Assembly: GCA_947165685.1 (NCBI GenBank)
Contig: CAMVBK010000015.1
Coordinates: 1 to 64,000 of the forward strand
Reading direction: 5' to 3'
DNA: 64,000 nt
Origin: F23-D06 sp947165685
Lineage (GTDB): Bacteria; Bacteroidota; Bacteroidia; Bacteroidales; WCHB1-69
Position 1 is the stretch's first letter. Each line of letters starts with the position of its first letter. This document shows positions 48,124 to 57,412 of the stretch, one piece after another. The position numbers and the translations under genes were made by a program. The notes below the pieces were generated by a model that was not told the origin of the DNA, did not search any database, and worked only from the letters and a program-made list of their open reading frames with translations.

Positions 48124-48861
48124 TTACCATAGCAGGTCGGTGCTTTGGAAGACCGGCCCGTCTTTGCAGACACGTTTCATTCCTTGTTTGGTGCGGATGC
48201 TGCAGCCGAGGCATGCACCGATGCCGCAGGCCATCCGGTGCTCCAGCGAGCAGTAGCAGGTTGTACCTGTTTCGGCGCACATCGCGGCGACTTTCCGCAT
48301 CATCACTTCGGGGCCGCAAGTCAAAACCGCGTCGTATTGTCCAGGTTTCAGCAGGTCGGTGATGTACCCCCGGTAGCCTTCTGGTCCGTTTTCCGAGGAA
48401 ACAAACAGATTTTCGCAGCATGTGGAAAAATCCTCCACGGCAAAGAGCTCGTCGCGGAACCCCAAATAGGCATCTACATCGACACTTTTGTAAATCAATG
48501 TTTTAGTCGTCTGGTAGAGTGGCGGGATGCCCACACCACCGCCAACGACCGCCACTTTGCCGCTGAGGGATTCGCAGGGGTAGCCGTTACCACATGGTCC
48601 CAAAAGCCGAATCTTTTCGCCAGACTTCACTTCCGACAATTTTTTCGTGCCTTTCCCCACCACCCTGTACATGAACGACAGACGGCTGTCATCCGCGCTG
48701 AACACACTAATCGGGCGCATCAGCGTCAATTCCGTGTCCCAACATTTTATCATGAAGAACTGACCGGCCTTCACTTTGGTCTTGTTCCAAGTGACATCCA
48801 AAACAAAAATGTCTGCCGCAATCTGTTCGTTGTCGATGACTTTTCGCTCTAAATACTTCAT
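48124..48861 (-). CDS. pyrK: dihydroorotate dehydrogenase B, electron-transfer subunit
   Basis: FAD and [2Fe-2S] subunit passing electrons from PyrD to NAD+. 245 residues: RPISVFSADDSRLSFMYRVV (about 51-70) binds FAD, VVGGGVGIPPLYQTTKTL (about 106-123) binds NAD, and CGIGACLGCSIRT followed by RVCKDGPVF (about 210-234) supplies four Cys for the 2Fe-2S cluster. A TTG at 48867 is in frame, but ATG 48861 is the proper start. First gene of the pyrK-pyrD pair, an order reverse to Bacillus but common in Bacteroidetes. Confidence 0.95.
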   Translation of the reverse strand: MKYLERKVIDNEQIAADIFVLDVTWNKTKVKAGQFFMIKCWDTELTLMRPISVFSADDSRLSFMYRVVGKGTKKLSEVKSGEKIRLLGPCGNGYPCESLSGKVAVVGGGVGIPPLYQTTKTLIYKSVDVDAYLGFRDELFAVEDFSTCCENLFVSSENGPEGYRGYITDLLKPGQYDAVLTCGPEVMMRKVAAMCAETGTTCYCSLEHRMACGIGACLGCSIRTKQGMKRVCKDGPVFQSTDLLW

Positions 48862-48988
48862 ATACAATATTTTACAATATCAAGACTATATTTGCTAACA
48901 AACTGCGAATATACGATTTTTTTTAGCCGCTCTATTTGATAATTTAGCAGATATCCGTTTATAAATGCATGGTTACACATTCGTATTT

Positions 48989-51900
48989 TTATTCGAAAAG
49001 CACAATCTTCTCTGTTTTCAAACATTCCATTCCCCGAGTCACGCGCAAAAGATACACTCCGCAACTCAAGTCTTTAGCATCCACCGAAACACTTGCGTTG
49101 AAAGTCCCTTCCTTTTGCACTCGTCCCGCCATGTCATACAGCACAAACCTTCCGATGTCGTCATTTGCCGGAAACAAGTCTTCCTCGCAATGGATTACCA
49201 GACGTTTACCCTGCACAGAAAAGACATGCAACAACTCTTTTCCAATCTTTTTTTCGTCCAGTGTGGGCGGTGCCAAGAATAATGTTTTTGGTGTTGAGCG
49301 CAAGCCCGCCTTATTCTCCGCCACGACGCTGAATGTGATCATCTGGCCGGACGGGAACGAGAAGCACTGCTGGCAGGAACACGACAGTCCGTTGTCCACC
49401 CAATGGGCAATCGAAGCAGATGTCAGCATTTTTGAGTTGTGGAAATAGTATCGTTGCAGGCCCGACTGTGCATCTGTCCCCCCGGTCCAGATTGCCGAGA
49501 CCTCCACGACCTGTGTACCATCGGCCTGGGTGACACTCTCGGTATGGAGTGACAAGTTGGAGACCGCCGGAGGGGCCGTGTAGTCAACTTTCAGAGACTT
49601 TTCCACTAACGTAGAGAACTTATACGCCCGATCCACAACAATCGACTTCAATTTCGTGCGACTCAATCCGTTCACTGCTTGTCGTTGTATATTGCAGTTC
49701 GCGGCCGTTCCAACCGTCACCGGCACAGCCGTTGTCCGGGAGGCGTACACCCGAAGATTGTCGATGCAGGCTGCTGCATTCCGGGTGGCAAAGCCAATAT
49801 AGGAGTTCGTTGTGGTGGCCAGCACATGATCCACAGCCCTAATAATCCGGTTACCATGACGCATGACTACAATTTCCCCAGTTGAGTGGTCGAACACCAC
49901 GCGGCACAGGTAGGCCGTTCCAGGTGCAAAATAGACCTGTTCTTTCCTTTTGAGCAGTCTTTTCGCCCCTAAGATGAGGCGGTAAACACTGACGGTACGG
50001 TTTTCCCTGTCGAAACACACCTCATAGCCTGAGAAGAGCGAAGTCTGGGAGGGCGCGTTTCCGCAGTTGAAGAAGAAGGAGCACTTCTCCCCATCGAGAA
50101 ACTTCAGGTAGAAGTCGTAGAGATAAGCGGAATGGGCGGCCCCATTGTGGTGCGCCGCAACGCCGGCGTATTCCAATGCTGCATTGTTTTGCCTGAGCTC
50201 GCCGTTTTGGACTACCCACATGCTGGCCGCATTGTTCACCCAAGTATCGCCGTTCAAGGCATTGTCGAAATTGTCGCACAGGAAACCCTGCTCGTGGCGT
50301 GCACTCCAGACGGAGCCGTCAGACTCCATGATTTGGTAGAATCTCCATTTGAGTCCCGAGTCATCGGAATCGTTGAACTGTGCGGTGAAGTTGCCCGTCA
50401 CCCATTGCGTGGCGTCCGTCAGGATAGCGGTTTGTGGCGAAGCGTTGTCCGCAACAGGCTCGCCCGGATCGGGCTCCCAGTCGTTGATTATTTCCTCGTC
50501 GTCTCCCCAGTCGTCGTCATCTTCCCCGTCACCCGTATCGCCGGAATTGTCGCCAGGCATGGCGGAAACACCCTGCCACAGAGCATTCCAGCCCGCTGCA
50601 TTCGTGGCACAGTCGGAGCGAAATTCCACCAGCATTTTGTCGCCCGCAGCCACCACGCGCCCCGGCGACTGTGTGTTCCAGCGTCCAATAAGAGGGGAAA
50701 AAACAGTGCCGCCTTCGTAAATCCATAGGAAGTCGTAGTTCGGTTCGAGCGAAAAGCTCTGGAATGTCAAAGCGACACTGTCCGCCCCGGGTGCCTGGAT
50801 CAGGAACAGTTTCCGCTCGTCGTCGGCATAGTTCCCGAAGGGCCCTCCCGAGTCCGTGAATGTGCCCGAGGAGGCCGTCATCGTGGTCACTGTCGGCTGG
50901 TCGTTGATGAGCTTGTAGTATAGGTTCCAGTTCCAATAGGGGCCGGGGTCCGTGTGCGTTTGGCTCGGATAGTGTTGATGGCCACGGATTTGAGTACAAG
51001 CCGTAGAGCTTCCCAGACTGTGTACCCCGTAGTTGAGGACGGTGCCATCGTCCAACGTGTCGCGATAAAACACGCGGTGCGGATTGATGTTGGGCCTTCG
51101 GGAGCAAATGTTCTTCACCAAGTTGGCAGACGACTGGTACATGTTCATTGTGAAGTAGGAATAGATGTTGCCGTAAGCCTCGTGCTCGATGCCGATGGTG
51201 TAGCTGTTGGCGACCCCGACATGCCAAGCCTTGTCAGCCTCGCGCACCATCTGTGTGACCTGGCCGTCAATGGAGCGGATCACATAGTGTGCGGACACTT
51301 TGGCACTGCAGTTCTGAAACCAGGCGATGGACCCCGCGTAGGTGCCCTGCGTGTAGTGGATCGTGACGGACGAGACGGTTGTGCCGCCGCGCCCCGAGGT
51401 GTAGTTGCAGGCAGCGGCAGGCACAAACACGGCATCCGGATAGTCCGGCGTTGTGCGTGTCATGCCAAGGGAGTTAGCCGGCGCGACTTCCGTCCGCCCT
51501 CCTTTCAAACGGGCATATTCGTCGCCGAACAGCCCCACGAAATCAATCTCACGCAGCGGAGCACCGCAACCGGCATACTCATCCTTGTCCAAAAAGTAGT
51601 ATATCATGTACAGAAAGCTGTTCAGGGCGAAATCGTCCGTTCCTTCCTCTGGAATCGGCAGTTCGCACAACTCGATGAAAATGCGCTTGTACTGTTCGAC
51701 CGAATCGCCGTAGCAATTGAACCTCTCCTGCAGCTGCGCAAACGCGCACGCATACGCTTTCACCGCTGTGCCGGGCTGCCACAAGATGGCGTCTAACGAG
51801 TACGGAGTCGTGCGAGCCAATAGCCGCGCATTCTCCCGAAACACGCCTTTCCCGTGCAAAGTCAGCCCCATGACCGAATATATCCGCGGCATTTCCGTCG

Positions 51901-52180
51901 GATCGGACTCCAAAGTGTCCGTCGAAATATTTGGGGAGAAACGCGTGTATTGAAACGCGACCGCTTCCAGCATCCCTCGCGGGATTGACGGATATTCTTG
52001 GTACGCCTCTTCGAACCAATGACTTGTCTCGTCATATTGTTTATACATGAAATGTTCGACTTGACGATCATAGTCCCGACGATAACCGTCAAATTCATCT
52101 GAAATTTGCGCGTGTGCTTGTCCGGCCAAAGCCTGCCACACCAACCATAAAACCGATAATACTACTACTTTGTTCTTCAT
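48989..52180 (-). CDS. T9SS-exported N-acetylmuramoyl-L-alanine amidase, multidomain
   Basis: A 1063-residue secreted protein. Signal peptide to about residue 25; a helical N-terminal domain (about 30-230) whose YPSIPRGMLEAVAFQYTRFS recalls lysozyme-type lytic enzymes; an amidase_2/PGRP domain (about 240-430) with zinc ligands His275 (VTIHYTQGT), His409 and Asp411 (THTDPGPYW), and AWHVGVANSYTIGIEHEAYG; a CUB-like domain (about 431-546); an acidic Asp/Gly linker (about 550-585); a lectin/LamG-like beta region (about 600-850); an Fn3-like part; and a C-terminal T9SS sorting domain (YDMAGRVQ, GVYLLRV). Cleaves the peptide from the glycan of peptidoglycan; the size and extra binding domains suggest action on foreign cell walls or on the organism's own wall. 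Confidence 0.88.
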   Translation of the reverse strand: MKNKVVVLSVLWLVWQALAGQAHAQISDEFDGYRRDYDRQVEHFMYKQYDETSHWFEEAYQEYPSIPRGMLEAVAFQYTRFSPNISTDTLESDPTEMPRIYSVMGLTLHGKGVFRENARLLARTTPYSLDAILWQPGTAVKAYACAFAQLQERFNCYGDSVEQYKRIFIELCELPIPEEGTDDFALNSFLYMIYYFLDKDEYAGCGAPLREIDFVGLFGDEYARLKGGRTEVAPANSLGMTRTTPDYPDAVFVPAAACNYTSGRGGTTVSSVTIHYTQGTYAGSIAWFQNCSAKVSAHYVIRSIDGQVTQMVREADKAWHVGVANSYTIGIEHEAYGNIYSYFTMNMYQSSANLVKNICSRRPNINPHRVFYRDTLDDGTVLNYGVHSLGSSTACTQIRGHQHYPSQTHTDPGPYWNWNLYYKLINDQPTVTTMTASSGTFTDSGGPFGNYADDERKLFLIQAPGADSVALTFQSFSLEPNYDFLWIYEGGTVFSPLIGRWNTQSPGRVVAAGDKMLVEFRSDCATNAAGWNALWQGVSAMPGDNSGDTGDGEDDDDWGDDEEIINDWEPDPGEPVADNASPQTAILTDATQWVTGNFTAQFNDSDDSGLKWRFYQIMESDGSVWSARHEQGFLCDNFDNALNGDTWVNNAASMWVVQNGELRQNNAALEYAGVAAHHNGAAHSAYLYDFYLKFLDGEKCSFFFNCGNAPSQTSLFSGYEVCFDRENRTVSVYRLILGAKRLLKRKEQVYFAPGTAYLCRVVFDHSTGEIVVMRHGNRIIRAVDHVLATTTNSYIGFATRNAAACIDNLRVYASRTTAVPVTVGTAANCNIQRQAVNGLSRTKLKSIVVDRAYKFSTLVEKSLKVDYTAPPAVSNLSLHTESVTQADGTQVVEVSAIWTGGTDAQSGLQRYYFHNSKMLTSASIAHWVDNGLSCSCQQCFSFPSGQMITFSVVAENKAGLRSTPKTLFLAPPTLDEKKIGKELLHVFSVQGKRLVIHCEEDLFPANDDIGRFVLYDMAGRVQKEGTFNASVSVDAKDLSCGVYLLRVTRGMECLKTEKIVLFE

Positions 52181-52219
52181 TGTTTTTAATTTTAGAAAAT
52201 AATTTTGTTTTTGTCATGG

Positions 52220-52227
52220 CAAAGATA
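52220..52227 (-). promoter_or_regulatory. -7 promoter element TATCTTTG (minus strand) of the amidase gene
   Basis: CAAAGATA on the plus strand, 39 bp before the amidase ATG. Confidence 0.65.
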
Positions 52228-52561
52228 CAACATCGGAGAGCATTTGTCAAGAGGCAAAATCACTTTTAACAATAATTAACAGCGAAAAAATATACAATGC
52301 TGTAAAACAAGAATTTAACAAAAATATTTCATGACAAAAATGCAACTTTTATACTAAAAAAACTTAAAACAAGTAAAAAACCGACAGCCTTGGATTTTCG
52401 AGCCAAGAGGTAGAATAGTGAATTTTGGAAGAAATCAGGGAATCCATTGCCAAAACGTGAAAATAACAGACAGAGCTCCATCGTCATTGCTGTCGTGCGG
52501 GGCACCGGCATACCTATTTATTTTTTTAAAGAATAACTCAGGTTGTTTTTCTGAAAAATAG
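52228..52561. other. intergenic region between amidase and sua5-type gene
   Basis: About 330 bp between divergent promoters, AT-rich at the left (52250-52380). A CTTGG / CCAAG inverted repeat lies at about 52390-52408 without a T-run. No open frame with a credible start, no tRNA and no tandem repeat were found. Confidence 0.7.
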
Positions 52562-52569
52562 TATTTTTG
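52562..52569 (+). promoter_or_regulatory. -7 promoter element TATTTTTG of the sua5-coaD operon
   Basis: TAnnTTTG match 19 bp before the ATG at 52589. Confidence 0.65.
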
Positions 52570-52588
52570 CAGGTTAAAATTTTTGGCT

Positions 52589-53152
52589 ATGGAAGAGGAA
52601 GTTGAAAAATGCGTTTCCCTGCTGAAAGAGGGCAAAGTGATTTTGTATCCCACTGATACAGTGTGGGGTATCGGATGTGATGCGACCTGCGAGGAGGCCA
52701 TTACGCGCATTTACCGCATCAAGCAGCGCAACGAAAAAAAGAGCATGATCATCCTGTTGGATTCGATGCAGCGGCTGCCAATGTACGTGAAAAAGATCCC
52801 GCTGATTGCGTGGGACCTGCTCGCGCACGTCACGCGCCCCACCACTTTCGTCTATCAGACGGCCTACAACCTTCCCGCGAAACTGATTCACGAGGACGGC
52901 ACCATCGCCATCCGCATTGTGCAGAACGAATTCTGCAGGCAGGTCATCCGCCAGTTAGGGCGTCCGTTGATCTCCACTTCCGCCAACATTGCCGGAGAAC
53001 CCACCCCACAGACGTTCGATAAAATCTCGCAAGATGTTATCCGTCAGATGGATTACGTGGTTTCGCAAGATCAATCCACCTCTGTGGAGTTCAAGCCGTC
53101 ACGGTTGATCAAATTCTTGGACGACTATAATTTCACCATCATCCGCGACTGA
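52589..53152 (+). CDS. L-threonylcarbamoyladenylate synthase (Sua5/YciO/YrdC)
   Basis: A 187-residue YrdC-fold enzyme making threonylcarbamoyl-AMP for the t6A37 tRNA modification. Seen: GKVILYPTDTVWGIGCDATC (about 15-34), YRIKQRNEKKSMIILLDS (about 42-59), FVYQTAYNLPAKLI and RPLISTSANIAGEPTPQTF (about 131-149), with the KxR and SxN signatures. It lacks the C-terminal Sua5 domain and is thus the short YrdC/YciO form. In-frame TTG 52583 is rejected in favour of ATG 52589. First gene of a six-gene plus-strand run. Confidence 0.9.
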   Translation: MEEEVEKCVSLLKEGKVILYPTDTVWGIGCDATCEEAITRIYRIKQRNEKKSMIILLDSMQRLPMYVKKIPLIAWDLLAHVTRPTTFVYQTAYNLPAKLIHEDGTIAIRIVQNEFCRQVIRQLGRPLISTSANIAGEPTPQTFDKISQDVIRQMDYVVSQDQSTSVEFKPSRLIKFLDDYNFTIIRD

Positions 53153-53154
53153 AA

Positions 53155-53622
53155 ATGGAAAGAATAGCTGTTTATGCCGGCTCGTTCTGTCCTTTCACGA
53201 AAGGACACGAGGACATCGTCAGACAAGCTCTGCCGCTTTTCGACACAATTATCATTCTCGTCGGGAAAAACTCGCAAAAAAAGGACGTTTTCTCCGTGGA
53301 GGATCGTCTCAAATGGATTTCGAGGCTCTATGTCGACGTGCCGAACGTGTATCCTTTCACCCACGATGGACTAACCGTCAATTTCTGCAAGTCGGCGAAT
53401 GCCCGCTATCTCATTCGCGGCCTCCGCAGCGCGCAGGATTTCGAAAGCGAGCAGGCGATGGCCGAAATCAACCACCGCCTCAATCCCGATGTGGAGACCG
53501 TCTTTTTCATCGCCTCGCCCCAATACCGCAACGTCTCCTCCTCCCTCGTCCGGGAGCTGTGGGCGCTGAAAGCCGACTATTCCCCGTATCTCTCCTACCC
53601 TCTCCCTCCGTATCAGCCGTAA
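53155..53622 (+). CDS. coaD: pantetheine-phosphate adenylyltransferase
   Basis: Fourth step of coenzyme A synthesis. 155 residues; nucleotidyltransferase opening AVYAGSFCPFTKGHEDIV (5-22) with the TxGH motif (Thr15, His18) and ISSxTR-like end NVSSSLVREL (about 125-134). GSFCPFT carries Cys where most homologues have Asp (GTFDPFT); other Bacteroidales show Asn there, so it is probably tolerated. YLIRGLRSAQDFESEQAMAE (about 82-101) is fully typical. Starts 2 bp after the previous stop and ends flush with the next ATG. Confidence 0.93.
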   Translation: MERIAVYAGSFCPFTKGHEDIVRQALPLFDTIIILVGKNSQKKDVFSVEDRLKWISRLYVDVPNVYPFTHDGLTVNFCKSANARYLIRGLRSAQDFESEQAMAEINHRLNPDVETVFFIASPQYRNVSSSLVRELWALKADYSPYLSYPLPPYQP

Positions 53623-55074
53623 ATGAATCGACACATCAGCCATATCATATTGACGGTAAGCCTATTAGCTGCTTTCTGCAGTCAAGCGCAGTCGCCCGTG
53701 ACCATCACCGGGACTGCTCGCTTTGCCGCCGGAGAGGAAATCAGGCTGCTGGTCTATAATGACCTGCTGAACGGCATCGCTGATGTGGTAGCCACCGACA
53801 TTATCGACAAGCAGGGGCGTTTTTCCCTGAAATACAATACGAACGACATCCTGCTCGCCCAGTTAGCCATCCGCGCCACCAAAGCCGAGTTCTTCATTGT
53901 GCCGTCGAACAGCTACAATTTCACCGTTTCCGTCGATAGTACCCTTTTCCAGCGTATCAATCCCGAAAAATACGGCGGTTTCTTACAAATCGAAAATCTC
54001 AGTGCCGACACCGCCGACCTGAACTACAAAATCAACCGCTTTTCACGGTTTTTCAACCAAGTTTCTGATGCTTACGCCTACCCGATGTTCTACGGTGCGG
54101 AATACAATGTGTTCGATTCCGTACGCTCCATTATTTCGGAACAATTTGATTTTCAGTATATTCCGACAAATTTTTACCAATCCTACGGCTACTATACGTT
54201 AGCGAGCCTCGACATGCTGGAATACCGTAAAAAACCGGTTTACCTCTACCAGAAATACTTCGACAACGACTATATCCTTTACAACAACCCGGCCTACATG
54301 TCGCTTTTCAACCAATATTACGAAGGTTATCTCTACTATTCCCCCTATATTTCCAAGGAGCTGCTTGACCGTACGGTCAACGAGACGCCAGACTACCCCA
54401 CCCTGTTCAACGAGGTGGGCCGCGACCCGAAACTGACCAACGCACGTCTTCGTGAATTGGTGATAATCAAGAACTTGATTAGTTTTATGGACAACAAGGA
54501 GTTTGACCGCGGCAACGTAATCAAAGTGTTGGAATATATTGGGAAGACTACCTCTTTTGAAAAGCATAAAGAACTTATAAATAGCAAGTTAAAGTCGATC
54601 AAGACGGTTTCGGAACAGAGCGGTGAGACCGCTTTCCTGAACGAGAAAGGGCACAAGGCCAAACTTAAACAATTCGAAGGGAAACCCGTCTATTTGCAAG
54701 TGTTTCAGACGGACTGTATCAGTTGTATTCAGGAAATGATGATAATCAAGGAGTTATATAGCAAATATAAAGAAAAAGTGCAGTTTGTGAGCTTATGCGT
54801 TGATCCGGACAAGAGCACATACCAAGCGTTTGTCAAGCAGTTCGGCAAGCAGTTCGACTGGCCGATACTCTACTTCGACGAGCAATACGACTGGCTTCAG
54901 CAGCGCGGCATTGAGACGCTCCCCGACTATCTCATGCTGAATGAAAAAGGCACATTGTCAATGCGTTATCCTCCCGCTCCGACAAAGGGACTGCCGGAAT
55001 ATCTACAGCAGATTTTCCCGGATGAGGACGGAAACGAGGAGAATCCGCTCTTTTACAATCGAAACAAACAATAA
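53623..55074 (+). CDS. thioredoxin-fold periplasmic protein with DUF4369-like N-terminus
   Basis: A 483-residue exported protein: signal peptide (to about SQAQ, residue 23), a beta-rich N-terminal part (about 25-110) recalling DUF4369, a Tyr-rich helical middle (about 120-330), and a C-terminal thioredoxin-like domain (about 345-470) with YLQVFQTDCISCIQEMMIIK (about 361-380), a CxxC redox motif, and GIETLPDYLMLNEKG in the cis-Pro position. Likely a thiol-disulfide reductase or sensor in the periplasm. Starts directly at the coaD stop and is followed by a second TlpA gene 12 bp later. Confidence 0.8.
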   Translation: MNRHISHIILTVSLLAAFCSQAQSPVTITGTARFAAGEEIRLLVYNDLLNGIADVVATDIIDKQGRFSLKYNTNDILLAQLAIRATKAEFFIVPSNSYNFTVSVDSTLFQRINPEKYGGFLQIENLSADTADLNYKINRFSRFFNQVSDAYAYPMFYGAEYNVFDSVRSIISEQFDFQYIPTNFYQSYGYYTLASLDMLEYRKKPVYLYQKYFDNDYILYNNPAYMSLFNQYYEGYLYYSPYISKELLDRTVNETPDYPTLFNEVGRDPKLTNARLRELVIIKNLISFMDNKEFDRGNVIKVLEYIGKTTSFEKHKELINSKLKSIKTVSEQSGETAFLNEKGHKAKLKQFEGKPVYLQVFQTDCISCIQEMMIIKELYSKYKEKVQFVSLCVDPDKSTYQAFVKQFGKQFDWPILYFDEQYDWLQQRGIETLPDYLMLNEKGTLSMRYPPAPTKGLPEYLQQIFPDEDGNEENPLFYNRNKQ

Positions 55075-55086
55075 AAAATCACGAAT

Positions 55087-55596
55087 ATGAAAAAGAACAT
55101 CATCATCATCCTTTGCATGGTTCTGAGTATCAATGTTTTTGCGCAGGAAGCCAAAGACAAGCATCTCGCCAAACTGCCTGCCGTCGAGATTCAGGATTTA
55201 AACGGCAACGCCTTCAACACCAAGGATATACAAAACGACGGGAAGCCCGTAATTGTGAGTCTGTGGGCCACATGGTGCAAGCCTTGCATCGCCGAATTGT
55301 TGGCCATCGCCGACGAATACGAGGACTGGGTGGCGGAGACCGGCGTGAAGCTGTATGCCATCTCCATCGACGATGCCAAGACTTCCGCTCGTGTCGCGCC
55401 GTTCGTGAAGGGCAAGAATTGGGAATATACCGTGTTGTTGGACGTTAACTCCGACTTCAAACGCGCCATGAACGTCAACGACGTGCCTTACATGTGCATC
55501 CTGAACGGCGACGGCGAGATCGTGTGGCAGCACACCTCCTACGCCCCCGGCAGCGAAGAGGAAGTCTATGAGGTCATCAAGTCCTTAGTCAAGTAA
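55087..55596 (+). CDS. TlpA-family thiol-disulfide oxidoreductase
   Basis: A 169-residue exported thioredoxin-like protein; signal peptide MKKNIIIILCMVLSINVFA cleaved before QEAK. Redox site WATWCKPCIAELLAIADEYE (about 59-78), WCxxC with Lys-Pro between Cys, and VPYMCILNGDGEIVW near the end carries the cis-Pro loop. A typical reductant in the periplasm. Followed 27 bp later by the DUF6029 barrel, suggesting that the pair helps that barrel or its substrates fold. Confidence 0.9.
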   Translation: MKKNIIIILCMVLSINVFAQEAKDKHLAKLPAVEIQDLNGNAFNTKDIQNDGKPVIVSLWATWCKPCIAELLAIADEYEDWVAETGVKLYAISIDDAKTSARVAPFVKGKNWEYTVLLDVNSDFKRAMNVNDVPYMCILNGDGEIVWQHTSYAPGSEEEVYEVIKSLVK

Positions 55597-55623
55597 AATC
55601 GTTTCCAACTTATCCGTAACTAT

Positions 55624-57354
55624 ATGATTTTCAAATCTACCAAGCGAGTTTTTCTCGCTTTTTCCTTTGTCTTGCTCGGTGTCGCGGCTTTTGCGCAGCA
55701 CCAAATCGGGAACGGGCGGATCAGCGGCGACTTCGGCTTCAACGGCATGTACTACGTTCCGGATTCCATCATCGGGGCGGAGCCGGTGGAGTCGAAAGTG
55801 CGCGGCAACGCTTTCCTTAATATATTATATAGCAACGGCGGATTCTCGGCGGGTGCCCGCTACGAATTCTATCAGTTTCCGCTCATCGACTTCGAGAAAA
55901 TCGGGTATAAGGGACAGGGTGTCAAGTATTTCTTCGCTGACTACACCAACAAGTTCATTTCGGTGACGGCGGGCAACTACTACGAGCAGTTCGGCAACGG
56001 GCTGACCCTCCGCGCCTACGAGGATCGTCAGCTCGGCATCGACAACAGCCTGCTGGGTGCGCGGGTGAAAATCACGCCCTACCGAGGCGTCTATATCAAG
56101 GGGGTCTGGGGCATCGAGCGACGCAATTTCGACAGCTACATCGGCCGGAACGACTTTGTGCGCGGCGGCGACGTAGAGCTCTCCTTCGGCGAGATGTTCC
56201 CGGTCATCCAGGAGAAAGGCTTCATCGCCCGCGTGGGCGGCAGTTTCGTGAGCAACTTCGACAAGCCAGACCAGACCGTACAGTTCCAGCTCTATCCCGA
56301 AACCGACTCCGCCACCACAGCGGTCATTCCGAAGGAGAAGTTCCCTTCCAATGTGGCCACCTGGGCGGCGCGCATGACCTTCGGGTACAAGGATTTCCGC
56401 TTGGACGGTGAATACGCGCGGAAGATGAACGACCCGAACATCAGCAACGGCTTCATATACAAGCCCGGCGAAGCGCTCTTCCTGTCTGCCACCTACGCCA
56501 TGAAAGGCCTCGGCGTCGCGGCCTCGTTCATTCGTGCCGACAACATGGAGTTCCGTTCGCAGCGGATGGAAAACAGCAACTCCCTGCTCATGATCAACTG
56601 CATCCCGGCCATCAACCGGCAGTACTCCTACCAGCTGATCGGCAACTACAGCTACGCCAGCCAACCCAACAGCCAGATTGGGGTGCAGCTGCAGGTCAAC
56701 TATCAGATTCCCAAGAAGTCGGTGCTCGGCGGGAAGTACGGTACCGACCTCACCTTCAACTATTCGCGCTTCCATGACATTGACAAGCAGCCGGTGCCCG
56801 AAGCCGTCGAAAACGGCACCATGATCGGCACCACGGGCTACACCTCCAAGTTCTTCAAGTTCGGCCCGACCCTGCTGTATCAGGACATCGGTCTCGAAAT
56901 CAGCCACCGTTTCAACAACAAGAAATGGAAATTGATCCTGGCCTACAACTACATCACCTACAACTTGGAGATCCTGCAGGGCCATGCCGGCATGATGCGC
57001 GGGCATTTGGTGGCCTCCGACCTCTCCTACAAGATCACCCCGAAACACGCGCTGCGCCTCGAACTGCAAAATCTCTACACCAAAGACGACGAGGGCAGCA
57101 GCGCATACACCATGTTGGAGTACTCATTCAGTCCGAGCTGGTTCGTTTCCATCAGCAACGAATGGAACTACGGCAACCCGATCAAAAGCCACAGAACGTC
57201 CTACTACAACATTGCCTGCGCCTACGTGTGGAACACCACGCGCATCGCCCTGAACTTCGGCAAGACCAAGGAGGGCATCCTGTGTGTCGGCGGTGTCTGC
57301 CGCGCGGTACCCGCCTCTTACGGCGTGGGATTGTCCATCACGACATCGTTCTAA
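55624..57354 (+). CDS. DUF6029 family outer-membrane protein
   Basis: A 576-residue protein with a signal peptide (to AFAQ, about residue 25) and many alternating aromatic beta-strands: GNGRISGDFGFNGMYYVPDS (27-46), SAGARYEFYQFPLID, GNYYEQFGNGLTLRAYEDRQ (about 118-137), ending GVGLSITTSF with the outer-membrane terminal Phe. Matches DUF6029, a Bacteroidetes barrel family of unknown function. Its two CxxxC residues near the end (CVGGVC) are the only cysteines close by. Fourth or fifth of the operon started by sua5. Confidence 0.85.
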   Translation: MIFKSTKRVFLAFSFVLLGVAAFAQHQIGNGRISGDFGFNGMYYVPDSIIGAEPVESKVRGNAFLNILYSNGGFSAGARYEFYQFPLIDFEKIGYKGQGVKYFFADYTNKFISVTAGNYYEQFGNGLTLRAYEDRQLGIDNSLLGARVKITPYRGVYIKGVWGIERRNFDSYIGRNDFVRGGDVELSFGEMFPVIQEKGFIARVGGSFVSNFDKPDQTVQFQLYPETDSATTAVIPKEKFPSNVATWAARMTFGYKDFRLDGEYARKMNDPNISNGFIYKPGEALFLSATYAMKGLGVAASFIRADNMEFRSQRMENSNSLLMINCIPAINRQYSYQLIGNYSYASQPNSQIGVQLQVNYQIPKKSVLGGKYGTDLTFNYSRFHDIDKQPVPEAVENGTMIGTTGYTSKFFKFGPTLLYQDIGLEISHRFNNKKWKLILAYNYITYNLEILQGHAGMMRGHLVASDLSYKITPKHALRLELQNLYTKDDEGSSAYTMLEYSFSPSWFVSISNEWNYGNPIKSHRTSYYNIACAYVWNTTRIALNFGKTKEGILCVGGVCRAVPASYGVGLSITTSF

Positions 57355-57412
57355 GGCTTGACGATGCTTCTAAAAAATTGAATAGATCACTTTTGCAAAT
57401 AAAAAAACAAAT

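Noticed and set aside
52390..52408. CTTGG / CCAAG inverted repeat as terminator or operator
   Set aside because: Short stem, no T-run, not next to a promoter element; could be chance.
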